Shown: piece after piece, positions 50,123 through 60,100 of the stretch | Position numbering within the stretch: the first letter of the stretch is position 1 | How the letters are laid out: every line of letters starts with the position of its first letter | From: Pelagibacterales bacterium SAG-MED05 | GTDB taxonomy: Bacteria; Pseudomonadota; Alphaproteobacteria; Pelagibacterales; Pelagibacteraceae | NCBI GenBank assembly: GCA_014654415.1 | Contig: JACWDC010000002.1 | Coordinates: 1 to 64,000, forward strand | Direction: 5' to 3' | DNA length: 64,000 nt | Translations under genes and position numbers: made by a program | Notes under the pieces: model-generated | Databases searched by the model: none | Told to the model about the DNA's origin: nothing | What the model saw: the letters and a program-made list of their open reading frames with translations, nothing else

Positions 50123-52357
50123 TTAAAATGTTGTTCCTAAATTAAAATTGAAGCTTTCGGTTTCATCCGTAGAATGTTTTGAAATGTTTGTTGAAAAAAC
50201 AAAACTCATTGGTCCTAACGGAGACATCCAACTAACCGCCGCACCTGTTGATGATCTTAATTTATTTGTATCATCAATGCTGTCATCATAATCCGCCCCC
50301 CAAACATTTCCAAAATCTAAAAATAATCCCACATCTGTTTTAGTTGCCTCTGGCAGTAGGTTTGGTAAATTTGCTTCAAAGTTAATTGCATAAGCATAGT
50401 TACCTCCCACATGGTCGTTTCCATCTTTTGGACCTAATTTACCCCTTCGAAAACCTCTTAATTTTTTTGTAGATAAATTTCTTCTTTTGCTTAATCTAAC
50501 ATTATCACCTCCAAGTCCGTGAACTGTGGTGAGGTAAAACTTACTTGCTCCAACAACATCTTCACCCAGTGTTTTATAAGCACTTGCAAATAATGTGTTG
50601 CCTAAAAAGGCTTTATCTGCATAAATTGGAAAACTTTGATCAAATCCAATAATGCTACCATCCGTCGGCATAAAAGCTCTATCACGCTGATCATATGAAA
50701 AACCATAATATCCAGAAAGTTCAGTAAAATCTCCAGCTTGTTTTTTTAATGAATCTGTTGCGTTGTTTTGTGTTCGTAAATCATCAAAAGTTAAGTCCAA
50801 ACCTAATTTCGCAAATATATTTTTATATTGCTCAAATGATGTTCCGGCACCTACTCCAAGAATAGTATTTTCAAATCCTTGATCAGGTTTGTCATTTTTT
50901 GTGCTGGTAATTGAATAGTTTAATGAATTCCCAAGAAAATCATAATTTGGATCCATATAATTTAAAGTGCCTTTTAATGATTCTTGACTAACATCAAGAT
51001 CGAATGAAACATTTTTTCCTTCACCAAGCCAATTGTTTTCGGTAACCATTAAAGCGAAACTTCCTCCATTTGTCCCAATTCCAGCTCCAGCACTAATTTC
51101 ACCTGTAGGTTTTTCTTCAACAGAAATATCAATTATCTTCAAATCTGCAGAAGAACCATTTGAGACTTTTGATTTAACTTCTCCGAAAATATTTCTCGAT
51201 TTAATTTTTGCTATTGATTTACTTAATTTTAAGTCAGTAAAAGGATCACCTTCATCTAATATAAGTTCACCTCTTATAACACTTTCACTTGTAACATTGT
51301 TGCCAAGAATATTAATTCTCTCTACTAGAACTTTTGCACCCTCATATATGTTAAATTTAATTGTTATAGAATCTCCTTCTATAATTTCTTCAACATTATG
51401 CTCAACAAATTGCAAATTCTTCTTTTCTATCAATTCATCAATATCATCTAATAATAATTTAATTTTAAAAGGAGAATAATAATTACCTACAATTTTTTGA
51501 AATTTCTCATTTAATGAAAAAAACAAATTTTTATCAAATACTGGATCCGCGTTGGTAATAATTTTTTTTATAATATATCTATTACCTGCATCTATCGAGT
51601 ATGTTATTTCAACTTCGTTACTTTCTGGTTTTAGTTCTGCAGATTGAGAAGAAATTTGAACATCGTAATAACCTGCAGATTTATAATAATTTTCTAATAA
51701 TCTTTTATCCAAATTAATCAAATTTTGGCTAAATTTTGTATTTCTAGATATAAATTTCCAAAATTTATATTCTTCGCTTGCTATTACATCTCTTAATCTC
51801 TTTTCTCTTACTTTTTTATCACCAGTAAAAGAAATTTTTGAAATCCTAGTTTCCTCACCTTTATTAATTTCAAAGATTAAATCTAAATTACTTTTATCTA
51901 TTTTTCTTATTTTTGTATCAATTTCAACAAAATTAAATCCGGCTGAAGCGTAAATCTTTTTAATTATTTCAATATCTTTTGTTAGCCTATTCTCGATGAA
52001 TGAGTCTTTTTGTTTTAAACTAATTGTTTCAAGAATTTTGTCTTTGTATTTATTACTTTCTTCACCAATTATTATAAGATCATTTATAACTGGGTATTCT
52101 TCTACTAGCACAATTAAAACGCCATTAGATAATTTAATTTTAACATCTTCAAAAAAGTTGGTAGAATATAAATTTGTTAATATATTATTCAGTTCTTTTT
52201 CTGAATAGTCTTTATTTGATTTTATATCCCCATATGCTTTAATGGTTTCTTTGCTCACTCTTTGATTTCCTGAAATTTCTATCTTTTTAACTATCTCCGC
52301 CTTTAAAAAACCTTGGTAGAAGACAAACAATAATAAAATTATAAATAATCTATACAT
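50123..52357 (-). CDS. bamA: Outer membrane protein assembly factor BamA
   Basis: A 744-residue Omp85 protein: signal peptide (MYRLFIILLLFVFYQGFLKA), five POTRA domains (about 22-400; for example VKKIEISGNQRVSKETI, and ERINILGNNVTSESVIRGEL for the fifth), then a 16-stranded barrel with the RGF loop motif LRGFRRGKLGPKDG and a C-terminal aromatic strand signal ending in F. It inserts beta-barrel proteins in the outer membrane. It overlaps dxr by eight bases; rseP, often between them, is absent. Confidence 0.96.
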   Translation of the reverse strand: MYRLFIILLLFVFYQGFLKAEIVKKIEISGNQRVSKETIKAYGDIKSNKDYSEKELNNILTNLYSTNFFEDVKIKLSNGVLIVLVEEYPVINDLIIIGEESNKYKDKILETISLKQKDSFIENRLTKDIEIIKKIYASAGFNFVEIDTKIRKIDKSNLDLIFEINKGEETRISKISFTGDKKVREKRLRDVIASEEYKFWKFISRNTKFSQNLINLDKRLLENYYKSAGYYDVQISSQSAELKPESNEVEITYSIDAGNRYIIKKIITNADPVFDKNLFFSLNEKFQKIVGNYYSPFKIKLLLDDIDELIEKKNLQFVEHNVEEIIEGDSITIKFNIYEGAKVLVERINILGNNVTSESVIRGELILDEGDPFTDLKLSKSIAKIKSRNIFGEVKSKVSNGSSADLKIIDISVEEKPTGEISAGAGIGTNGGSFALMVTENNWLGEGKNVSFDLDVSQESLKGTLNYMDPNYDFLGNSLNYSITSTKNDKPDQGFENTILGVGAGTSFEQYKNIFAKLGLDLTFDDLRTQNNATDSLKKQAGDFTELSGYYGFSYDQRDRAFMPTDGSIIGFDQSFPIYADKAFLGNTLFASAYKTLGEDVVGASKFYLTTVHGLGGDNVRLSKRRNLSTKKLRGFRRGKLGPKDGNDHVGGNYAYAINFEANLPNLLPEATKTDVGLFLDFGNVWGADYDDSIDDTNKLRSSTGAAVSWMSPLGPMSFVFSTNISKHSTDETESFNFNLGTTF

Positions 52358-53537
52358 ATTTTTTAGTTAATATTTTTTTATAAACAACTCTCCTCGACCA
52401 TTCATCTATCTGTAATACCTGATCAATACTTTTAGGCTCTTTTATAGCATATTTATTATAATTTCTATCGTTCAGTACCGTCAATATATACTTATAAAAG
52501 GAAGTAAAAGGTATTTTTTTATGAATATATTGATCAACTAATATTTCATTAACTGCATTTATTATAATTGGAGATGAATTATATTCGCTTGACCTTGATT
52601 TAAGATTTATAATTGGAAATCTTTTTTTATCTACTTTTAGAAATTTTAAACTTTGAAAAAAAATAGTTTTTTTTGAGTTTGGTTTAGATCTTAAAAAATC
52701 TTCAATGTTAACTTTATCCTCAAAAATAGCATTTGCTAACGGAATGAGCATAGAAGTCTCATGATAAATAAATTTATATAATCCGTTTTTAAATTCAATA
52801 ATTGCATGAATTAAAGACTCTGGATGTATAACAATATCAAATTTATTAATATCAATTTCAAAAAGCTTATGTGCTTCTATAACTTCAAGAATCTTGTTCA
52901 TTAAATTAGCTGAGTCTATTGAAATTTTTTTTCCCATTTTCCATTTTGGATGTTTAATAGCTTCATGGGGCTTGACACTTTTTAATTTAGAAATATTAAG
53001 ATTTAAAAAAGGACCTCCTGAAGCGGTGAGATAAATTTTTTTTATATTGTCTTTATTTTGATTTTCTAACAATTTCATTATTGAAAAATGCTCTGAGTCG
53101 ACGGGAATTATCTTTGTCTTGTTTTTTGATGCTACTTTTTTTATTAAGTTCCACCCACAAATAATTGATTCTTTATTTGCTATAAGGACTTTCCTACTTA
53201 TTTTTGTTAACTCAACTGTTGGTTTTAGTCCTGCAATTCCTGGGATTGCTGCTATTGTTATGTCAGATTTTTTAAAATAATTCTTCCTGATGTCAATATC
53301 TTTAATTATTTTAACCTTACTACTCTTAAACTTTTTTTGAACTTTTTCTAAAACTTTCAAATTATTAACAACAAAAAAATCTGGTTTATATTCTTTAATT
53401 TGTTTACAGATTAATTTATAATTTTTATTGGCTGCTAAAATATGAAATTTAAATATTTTTTTTTTTTTATTAAATATTTTTAAAGAACTTAATCCAATTG
53501 AACCTGTAGATCCTAAAATAGAAACAATTTTTTTCAT
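52350..53537 (-). CDS. dxr: 1-deoxy-D-xylulose 5-phosphate reductoisomerase
   Basis: A 395-residue MEP-pathway enzyme making MEP from DXP with NADPH. Motifs: ILGSTGSIGLSSLKI, IANKESIICGW, IPVDSEHFSI with the metal ligands, LTASGGPFLN, HPKWKMGKKISIDSANLMNK and VIHPESLIHAII. Normal length. Placed between cdsA and bamA as in most Proteobacteria. With ispDF this supports non-mevalonate isoprenoid synthesis, which feeds the adjacent uppS. Confidence 0.97.
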   Translation of the reverse strand: MKKIVSILGSTGSIGLSSLKIFNKKKKIFKFHILAANKNYKLICKQIKEYKPDFFVVNNLKVLEKVQKKFKSSKVKIIKDIDIRKNYFKKSDITIAAIPGIAGLKPTVELTKISRKVLIANKESIICGWNLIKKVASKNKTKIIPVDSEHFSIMKLLENQNKDNIKKIYLTASGGPFLNLNISKLKSVKPHEAIKHPKWKMGKKISIDSANLMNKILEVIEAHKLFEIDINKFDIVIHPESLIHAIIEFKNGLYKFIYHETSMLIPLANAIFEDKVNIEDFLRSKPNSKKTIFFQSLKFLKVDKKRFPIINLKSRSSEYNSSPIIINAVNEILVDQYIHKKIPFTSFYKYILTVLNDRNYNKYAIKEPKSIDQVLQIDEWSRRVVYKKILTKKYV

Positions 53538-53538
53538 A

Positions 53539-54189
53539 CTAATAAAATATTAAAAAAGATAAAAATCCAATGGGAATTCCTAATAGTATGCCATCAATTC
53601 TATCTAATACTCCACCATGACCAGGTAAAAAATTACCACTATCTTTCAAAAAAGATTTTCTTTTTAAAAATGAAAAAAACAAATCTCCTATTTGACAGCT
53701 CACTGAGGTTATGCATCCAATTATTATAATATATAAATCAAAGCTTTTAGTTAAATAATAAGTTATCATAAGTATAAATAGAGAAGAAAAAATTAAAGAT
53801 CCTATTACGCCTGAAATAGTTTTGTTAGGACTTATTTTTGTTAATTTAGGTCCTTTAAAGATTTTTCCAAATGTAAACCCTCCAATGTCTGATGCAACGC
53901 AAGTTAATAAAAGTATAAAAATTAAAATTTTTAAATGCAAAAAAGATGAAAGAATTAAAAAATATGCACAGAAAGAAAAGATATAAATTATAAAAATAGT
54001 ACTGAAAAAAAATTGTTTTAATTTATTTTTTTCAAAAATCTTCAAAATAATTTTAAAAAATTCTAATAGAGAAAATATACCAATTATTATCAAAAAAAAT
54101 CCCATAAAATAATTGTTGGCTATCATTAAAAATAATAAAAAAAATAAAATGATCGAAGTATAAACTCTATTTAGTAAATTTTTTGACAT
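53539..54189 (-). CDS. cdsA: Phosphatidate cytidylyltransferase (short form)
   Basis: A 216-residue inner-membrane enzyme making CDP-diacylglycerol. The signature SDIGGFTFGKIFKGPKLTKISPNKTISGVIGS is followed by the C-terminal SQIGDLFFSFLKRKSFLKDSGNFLPGHGGVLDRIDG. There are about six hydrophobic segments. I start it at ATG 54189, one base-step past the uppS stop, giving MSKNLLNRV; the frame extends five codons upstream into uppS. It is about 60 residues shorter than typical CdsA, mainly at the N-terminus, in line with genome reduction. Confidence 0.9.
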   Translation of the reverse strand: MSKNLLNRVYTSIILFFLLFLMIANNYFMGFFLIIIGIFSLLEFFKIILKIFEKNKLKQFFFSTIFIIYIFSFCAYFLILSSFLHLKILIFILLLTCVASDIGGFTFGKIFKGPKLTKISPNKTISGVIGSLIFSSLFILMITYYLTKSFDLYIIIIGCITSVSCQIGDLFFSFLKRKSFLKDSGNFLPGHGGVLDRIDGILLGIPIGFLSFLIFY

Positions 54190-54190
54190 A

Positions 54191-54865
54191 TTAAATTGAA
54201 CCAAAGTTTCTTTTTACTTTTTTAAAATTTTTTATCACCTTTTTCAAATCTTTATCATTAAAATCAGGCCATAATTTATCTAAAAAATAAATTTCAGCAT
54301 AAGCAAGTTGCCACAACATAAAATTACTCAATCTTTTATGACCTCCTGTCCTTATCAAAATATCAGGATCTGGCAAATGATTAGTATAAAGATTCTTATT
54401 TAATGTATTTACATTGATTTTTTTTTTATTTTTTGATTTTTGTAAAGCATTTACTATTTCTACTTTAGAGCCGTAATTAATAGCTAAATTGACAATTATT
54501 TTTTTATTTTTTTTGGTTAGTTTAATAACTTCTTTTAATGTGGATCTTATTTTTAAAGGCAAATTATTTATTTGCCCTATAATATTTATTTTAATTCCAT
54601 TTAAGACAACATTATTCAATTCTTTTTTAAAGTAGCTAATTATCAATTTAAATAAAAAATTAATTTCAGACTGAGGTCTTTTCCAATTTTCAGTTGAAAA
54701 TACATAAAATGTTAATACGGGGATTTTTAACTTTATAGAACTTTGAACAATTTTTTTAACTGTTTTAACTCCGTTTAAATGACCAAAGTTTCTTCCTTTA
54801 TTTCTTTTTTTCCCCCACCTCCCATTACCATCCATAATGAAGGCAACGTGGTTGAGACTATTCAT
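54191..54865 (-). CDS. uppS: Undecaprenyl diphosphate synthase (cis-prenyltransferase)
   Basis: A 224-residue enzyme building the C55 lipid carrier from IPP and FPP. It begins HVAFIMDGNGRWGKKRNKGR with catalytic Asp12, then GHLNGVKTVKKIV, TFYVFSTENWKRP, LAINYGSKVEIV, DPDILIRTGGHKRLSNFMLWQLAYAE and the terminal WPDFN. Its start overlaps frr by four bases. Peptidoglycan and O-antigen assembly depend on it. Confidence 0.96.
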   Translation of the reverse strand: MNSLNHVAFIMDGNGRWGKKRNKGRNFGHLNGVKTVKKIVQSSIKLKIPVLTFYVFSTENWKRPQSEINFLFKLIISYFKKELNNVVLNGIKINIIGQINNLPLKIRSTLKEVIKLTKKNKKIIVNLAINYGSKVEIVNALQKSKNKKKINVNTLNKNLYTNHLPDPDILIRTGGHKRLSNFMLWQLAYAEIYFLDKLWPDFNDKDLKKVIKNFKKVKRNFGSI

Positions 54866-55422
54866 ATCTGTAATATCTCTTTTTCTTTTTCAGCTAAAAT
54901 TTTATCTATATTTTCAATATTAACATCAGTTAATTTTTGAATATTTTTTTCAAATGTTTTATTCTCATCTTCTGAAATGACTTTCTCTTTAAGTGTTTTT
55001 TTTAATTCTTCATTAGCTTCTCTTCTTATATTTCTAATTGATACTTTCGCTTTTTCTCCCATTCCTTTTAAAATTTTTATCAAATCCTTTCTTCTTTCCT
55101 CTGTTAAGTCAGGAATTCTTAACCTAATTATTTGACCATCAATTTGCGGATTAATACCAAGTTCTGATTTTTGTATAGCTGAATCTATTAAGTTTACATT
55201 AGCTTTATCCCAAACTTGGACTGATATAAGTCTAGCTTCGGGAACACTAACTGTTCCAAGTTGATCTATTGGCATTAACTGTCCATAAACGTCAACTTTA
55301 ATAGTATCCAGCATGTTAGAATTAGCCCTCCCTGTTCGAAGTGTAGATAAATCTTTTTTGAAAGATTGAATACTCTTCTCCATCTTAGAAGAATAATTAA
55401 TCTCATTAAATTCTGAGCTCAT
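54862..55422 (-). CDS. frr: Ribosome recycling factor
   Basis: A 186-residue cytoplasmic factor that splits post-termination ribosomes with EF-G. Features: LSTLRTGRANSNMLDTIKVD, YGQLMPIDQLGTVSVPEAR, IRLRIPDLTEERRKDLIKIL and KVSIRNIRREANEELKK, full family length. It starts two bases after the tsf stop. pyrH, which usually lies between tsf and frr, is missing. Confidence 0.97.
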   Translation of the reverse strand: MSSEFNEINYSSKMEKSIQSFKKDLSTLRTGRANSNMLDTIKVDVYGQLMPIDQLGTVSVPEARLISVQVWDKANVNLIDSAIQKSELGINPQIDGQIIRLRIPDLTEERRKDLIKILKGMGEKAKVSIRNIRREANEELKKTLKEKVISEDENKTFEKNIQKLTDVNIENIDKILAEKEKEILQI

Positions 55423-55424
55423 CT

Positions 55425-56291
55425 TTAAATCCCTTCACCAACTTTATATCTAATAAAATTCAATACTTTTACTTCTTTTTCAATTTTATTCTCTTTAAGT
55501 ATATCAGATACTTTCTTTTTAGGATCCATTATCCAAATTTGATTTAAAAGTGTATTGTCATTGATAAATTTAGTAATTTTACCTTTTGATATTTTTTCTA
55601 CCATATCCTGAGGTTTACCAGAATTAGTAATTTCTGCCTTTATTATTTCTAGTTCTTTATTAATTATTTCTTTTTTTATTCCATCTTTTTCAATGGCAAG
55701 TGGATTAGAGGCTGCTATATGCATAGCAACTTTATTTCCAATATCTTCGTTCTTATCTCGCACTATTCCGTCTAACTGAACAATAGAAATTATTTTACCT
55801 ATATTTTTTTCTATTGCAGAATGAACATAAAAAAAATTTAAACCTTTTTTATTATCAAAGAAATTAGTTCTTCTGACAGTTATTTTTTCTCCAATTTTAG
55901 CTATTAGAGCAACTAAACTATCTTTTACTGTCTTTCCATTTTTCATTTTAAAATCATTAAGTTTATCTAAATTTCCCAGAGTTAAAAAATTGATATCTGA
56001 AAGTTCTTTGCAAAAAGAAATAAAGTCTTTATTTTTAGCAACAAAGTCGGTTTCGCTGTTTATTTCTATAATGGACACTTTATTCTCTTTTTCTGTTACT
56101 AGAGCTAAACCTTCTGACGCTGTTCTGCTCATTTTTTTTGAGGCTTTTGCAATACCTTTTTTCCTTAAAAATTCTATTGATTTTTCTATATCTCCTTTTG
56201 AATCGTCAAGAGCCGCTTTACAATCTTTAAAACCCACCCCTGTAAGCTCTCTAAGCTTTTTGATATTATCTAATAAATCTTTATTTGACAT
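55425..56291 (-). CDS. tsf: Elongation factor Ts
   Basis: A 288-residue nucleotide exchange factor for EF-Tu. It opens with IKKLRELTGVGFKDCKAALDD, has DIEKSIEFLRKKGIAKASKKMSRTASEG and the central ETDFVAKNKDF motif that inserts into EF-Tu, and a C-terminal dimerisation-like part with KVLNFIRYKVGEGI. Follows rpsB after 17 bases, as is usual, so rpsB leader control would also affect it. Confidence 0.97.
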   Translation of the reverse strand: MSNKDLLDNIKKLRELTGVGFKDCKAALDDSKGDIEKSIEFLRKKGIAKASKKMSRTASEGLALVTEKENKVSIIEINSETDFVAKNKDFISFCKELSDINFLTLGNLDKLNDFKMKNGKTVKDSLVALIAKIGEKITVRRTNFFDNKKGLNFFYVHSAIEKNIGKIISIVQLDGIVRDKNEDIGNKVAMHIAASNPLAIEKDGIKKEIINKELEIIKAEITNSGKPQDMVEKISKGKITKFINDNTLLNQIWIMDPKKKVSDILKENKIEKEVKVLNFIRYKVGEGI

Positions 56292-56308
56292 TCAGTAAAT
56301 AAATAGGT

Positions 56309-57058
56309 TTATTTTTTTTTACTTTCAGATTTTTTTTCTAATTTTTTTTCTTCTAGAGGTTCAGGATCTTTTATAAATTTTTCCGCATCTTTAATTGTAT
56401 TTTTCAGTAAATCACAGTAAAGATTTATAGATCTTCTAGCATCATCGTTGCCTGGTATTGGAAAACTAATTCCTGTTGGGTCAGAATTAGTATCTAGTAT
56501 TGCTACTATTGGTATTCCAAGTTTTTTTGCTTCTGCAACCGCTAGAGACTCGACATTGGTATCAATAATAAAAATTAAATCAGGTGTTTTTTTCATTTCT
56601 GAAATACCACCTAATGATCTTTGGAGTTTTTCTTTCTCTTTGCTAAACTTTAAAATTTCTTTTTTTGTAAAACCTATATTTTCTTTTGATAACTGTTCAT
56701 TTAATTTCTTTAATCGTTTAATTGAATTTTGTATCGTATTCCAATTCGTTAGCATTCCACCTAACCATCGATAATTAACAAAAAATTGTCCTGTTTCTTT
56801 TGCTAAGTCACTAACTTGTTCAGATGCTTGTTTTTTTGTGGAAACAATAAGAATTTTTCCACCTTCAGATATAGTTTTGTGTACTTGTACTAAAGCATTT
56901 TTCAAAAATTCAACTGTTTGAGTTAAGTCAATTATATGAATAGAATTTTTTTCTCCAAAAATATATTCTTTCATTTTTGGATTCCATCTTAAGGTTTTGT
57001 GTCCAAGATGCACTCCTGCTTCTAATAGTTGTTTGATGTCTACTTTAGGTACGTTCAT
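56309..57058 (-). CDS. rpsB: 30S ribosomal protein S2
   Basis: A 249-residue S2 protein. Motifs: [55 protein letters not shown], and [61 protein letters not shown] in the central domain. A Lys-rich tail ends it. It heads the rpsB-tsf-frr-uppS-cdsA-dxr run. Its leader can fold into a pseudoknot-like structure overlapping the ribosome-binding region (see 57067-57129). Confidence 0.98.
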   Translation of the reverse strand: MNVPKVDIKQLLEAGVHLGHKTLRWNPKMKEYIFGEKNSIHIIDLTQTVEFLKNALVQVHKTISEGGKILIVSTKKQASEQVSDLAKETGQFFVNYRWLGGMLTNWNTIQNSIKRLKKLNEQLSKENIGFTKKEILKFSKEKEKLQRSLGGISEMKKTPDLIFIIDTNVESLAVAEAKKLGIPIVAILDTNSDPTGISFPIPGNDDARRSINLYCDLLKNTIKDAEKFIKDPEPLEEKKLEKKSESKKK

Positions 57059-57066
57059 AATTTTTT

Positions 57067-57129
57067 CCGGTTAATCCACCACAGTTACTCCAAATTAACG
57101 GACCGGGGGGCAATGCCCTTAAAACTGTG
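57067..57129 (-). promoter_or_regulatory. Structured rpsB leader with pseudoknot-like pairing
   Basis: Reading the minus strand 5' to 3': CACAGTT (57129-57123), a small GGGC..GCCC hairpin (57118-57108), CCGG-TCCG-TTAAT (57106-57094), AACTGTG (57086-57080), ATTAACCGG (57075-57067), then ATG at 57058. CACAGTT pairs exactly with AACTGTG, and CCGG..TTAAT pairs with ATTAACCGG apart from a four-base bulge. The two stems interleave, as in an H-type pseudoknot, and the last strand covers the Shine-Dalgarno position. Autoregulation of rpsB-tsf by S2 is known in other bacteria. Confidence 0.65.
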
Positions 57130-57177
57130 TGCGAAATTAATTACTGATATATAGAACCAAGCTAAAAAATCAACCTT

Positions 57178-60100
57178 CTAAACGGTTATTTTTCTGACAT
57201 ATTCTTTGCTTTTTATTGCTTTTAGATGGTTAAAATCAAATTTTCTTGAGTTCTGAAGATTATAGTAAATTTTTTTATTCTTATTATGAATAACTAAACA
57301 TATTTCTGTTTGGCCTTTATTTTCTAAAAGTTTTTTTAATTCATTAATATCGTAATTTTCATTCAGCTCTATAATCACTTTTGAATATGGTTTATTAATA
57401 ATGTCATTTAAACTTAATATTTTTCTAACATTTACACGTCTTTGAGATGACTCATTAATCAGTTTATCTTTTTGCAATGTCAAAACAAATGACTCCGACT
57501 CTTTAATTTTGTCTCTACTTTGGATTAAGATTTCAGCAAATAAAAATAACTCAAATTCTCCTTCATTGTCACTAAACTTAACAATGGCAAACGGCGTACC
57601 TTTAGCGCTTTTTTTTTCTTGTATTGACATGATTGTGCCAGCAATTAAAGCTTCGTTACCATTGTTTGTTAAGAAATCTTTGTAAGTCTTAATATTTAAT
57701 TGATTAAAAATTTCTTTATATTCGTTTAATGGATGATCTGAAATATAAAAACCTAAAGACTTAAATTCTTCTAATAAAAGTTCTTTTTTAGTCCACCCTT
57801 TTGATTGAATATAATCAAAATTACTTTGTGCATTGTTGTCACTAAATAAATTTGTTTGATGATTTAGTTTATCATCGTTAATATTTTTTATTTTTTGAAT
57901 TATTTTTGGTATAGAATTTAAAATTTTATTTCTATCTTGATCAAATTCGTCAAATGCACCTGCCTTAACTAATCCCTCTAATTGCAACTTATTTACATCT
58001 TTAGCATCCACCCTATTAATAAAATCAATTAAAGATTTGAATTTACCTTTTTTTTCTCTTTCATTTACTATGTTTGATATTGCTTCAAAACCAACATTCT
58101 TAATAGCACCTAAACCATAATAAATTTTATTTTTTTCTGTTTTAAATTCTGCAAAACATTCGTTTATTGCAGGTCTGATTATCGTAATTTTTAATCTCTT
58201 TAGCTCTTCAACAAATTCTCTTAATTTTGAAGTATTTGTCAATTCAGTTGACATTGTGGCTGCTATAAAATCTTCTTTATAATAAGTTTTCAAAAATGCT
58301 GTTTGATAAGCTATTAATGCGTATGCAGCAGCATGGCTTTTATTAAATCCATACTGAGCGAAAGGTTCTATTTTGGTAAAAACAAAATTTGCCACATCTT
58401 TACCAATACCATTTTTAATTGCTCCATTAATAAATCTTTCTTTTTGTTTGTCTAATTCTGCTTTCTTCTTTTTTCCCATAGCTCTTCTTAAAATATCAGC
58501 TTCTCCTGCAGTGAAGCCTGCTAAAGTTTGAGCAATTTGCATAACTTGCTCTTGATAGATAATAATTCCATAGGTTGGTTTTAAAATTTTTTCTAAAGTA
58601 GGATGAATATAATCAGGTGTTTTAATTTTATTTTTGCAATCATTATAAATTGGTATATTGCTCATTGGGCCTGGTCTGTAGAGAGCTACTAGAGCAATTA
58701 TATCATCAAATCTATTTGGTTTCATTTGTTTAATAGCTTCTCTCATTCCAGTACTTTCTAATTGAAATAGTCCTGTAGTTTCCCCTGTCGATAAAAGATT
58801 ATAAACTTTTTCATCTTCAAGATTAATTTTACTGATATCTAAATCTTTTTTTTTTAATTTTAACCTTTTTAAAGTTTTATTAATTACGGTCAAAGTTTTT
58901 AAACCAAGCAAATCAAATTTTACTAAGCCAGCATTCTCGGAGGAGTACATATCATACTGAGTGGATGGTAAAATTAAATTTGAACTTTGATCTACGTATA
59001 GCGGAAACTGTTCAGCCAATTTATTGCCCGCAATGACAACTCCTGCAGCATGAGTTGCCATATTGCGGTTTAATCCCTCTAATTTTAAAGAAAGATCGAT
59101 AAGTTTTTCAACTTTTTTATTGTTTTTTATTTCCTCTTTAAATCGTGGTTCTCGATCAATTGATTCCTGGAGAGTTAAAGGTCTTGATGGATCAAAAGGT
59201 ACCATTTTACAAATTTTATCTACATGTCCATAAGATAAACCCAAAACTCTACCAACATCTCTTAATGCCATTCTAGCTTTCAGTTTTCCAAAAGTAATAA
59301 TATGGGCTACACCATCTTTATATTTTGATTTTAAATATTCAAATACTTTATCTCTTTGTTCCTCACAAAAATCTATATCAAAATCAGGCATTGAGATTCT
59401 ATCTGGATTTAAAAATCTTTCAAAAATTAAATCAAATTCTATGGGATCAATATCAGTAATATCCAAACTATACGCAACTAAAGAACCCGCTCCCGAACCT
59501 CTTCCGGGTCCAACAGGTATAGAGCTCTTTTTAGCCCATTTAATATAATCAGATACAATCAAAAAATAGCTTGAATAATCCATTGAGTTAATAATATCAA
59601 GTTCATGTATTAATCTATCTTCATATATTTTTTTAATTTTATCTAAAGACTTTTCTTTAGTTTTTTTATAAATAAAATTGTTCAATCTTACGTTTAAACC
59701 TCTTTTAGCCTGTTCCATAAGTTCATGATTAGGAGAAATATTTTTATCATCTGATATAGATGGTAAGATAGGCTTTGATTTTTTTGGTTTAAAATTGAAT
59801 CTTAAAGGAAAACTATAATTATTTTCTAATGCTTCAGGAATATCTTCGTATAACTTTTTAAGTTCATCACTTTTTTTTAAATAGTGTTGATTGCTATAAC
59901 GAAATCTATTTTGATCGCCTATAAACTGTTTTTCCCCTATACAAATCAAAGCATCATGAGCTTCTGCCATTCCAGAATCTAAATAATAAACTTCCTGTCC
60001 AGCAATTAAAGGAAGTTCGTATAAAGATGAGATTTTAAATAAATAATTTTCATAATTTGATTCTTGTGATTCTGCATGTCTTTGAATCTCAATATATAAA

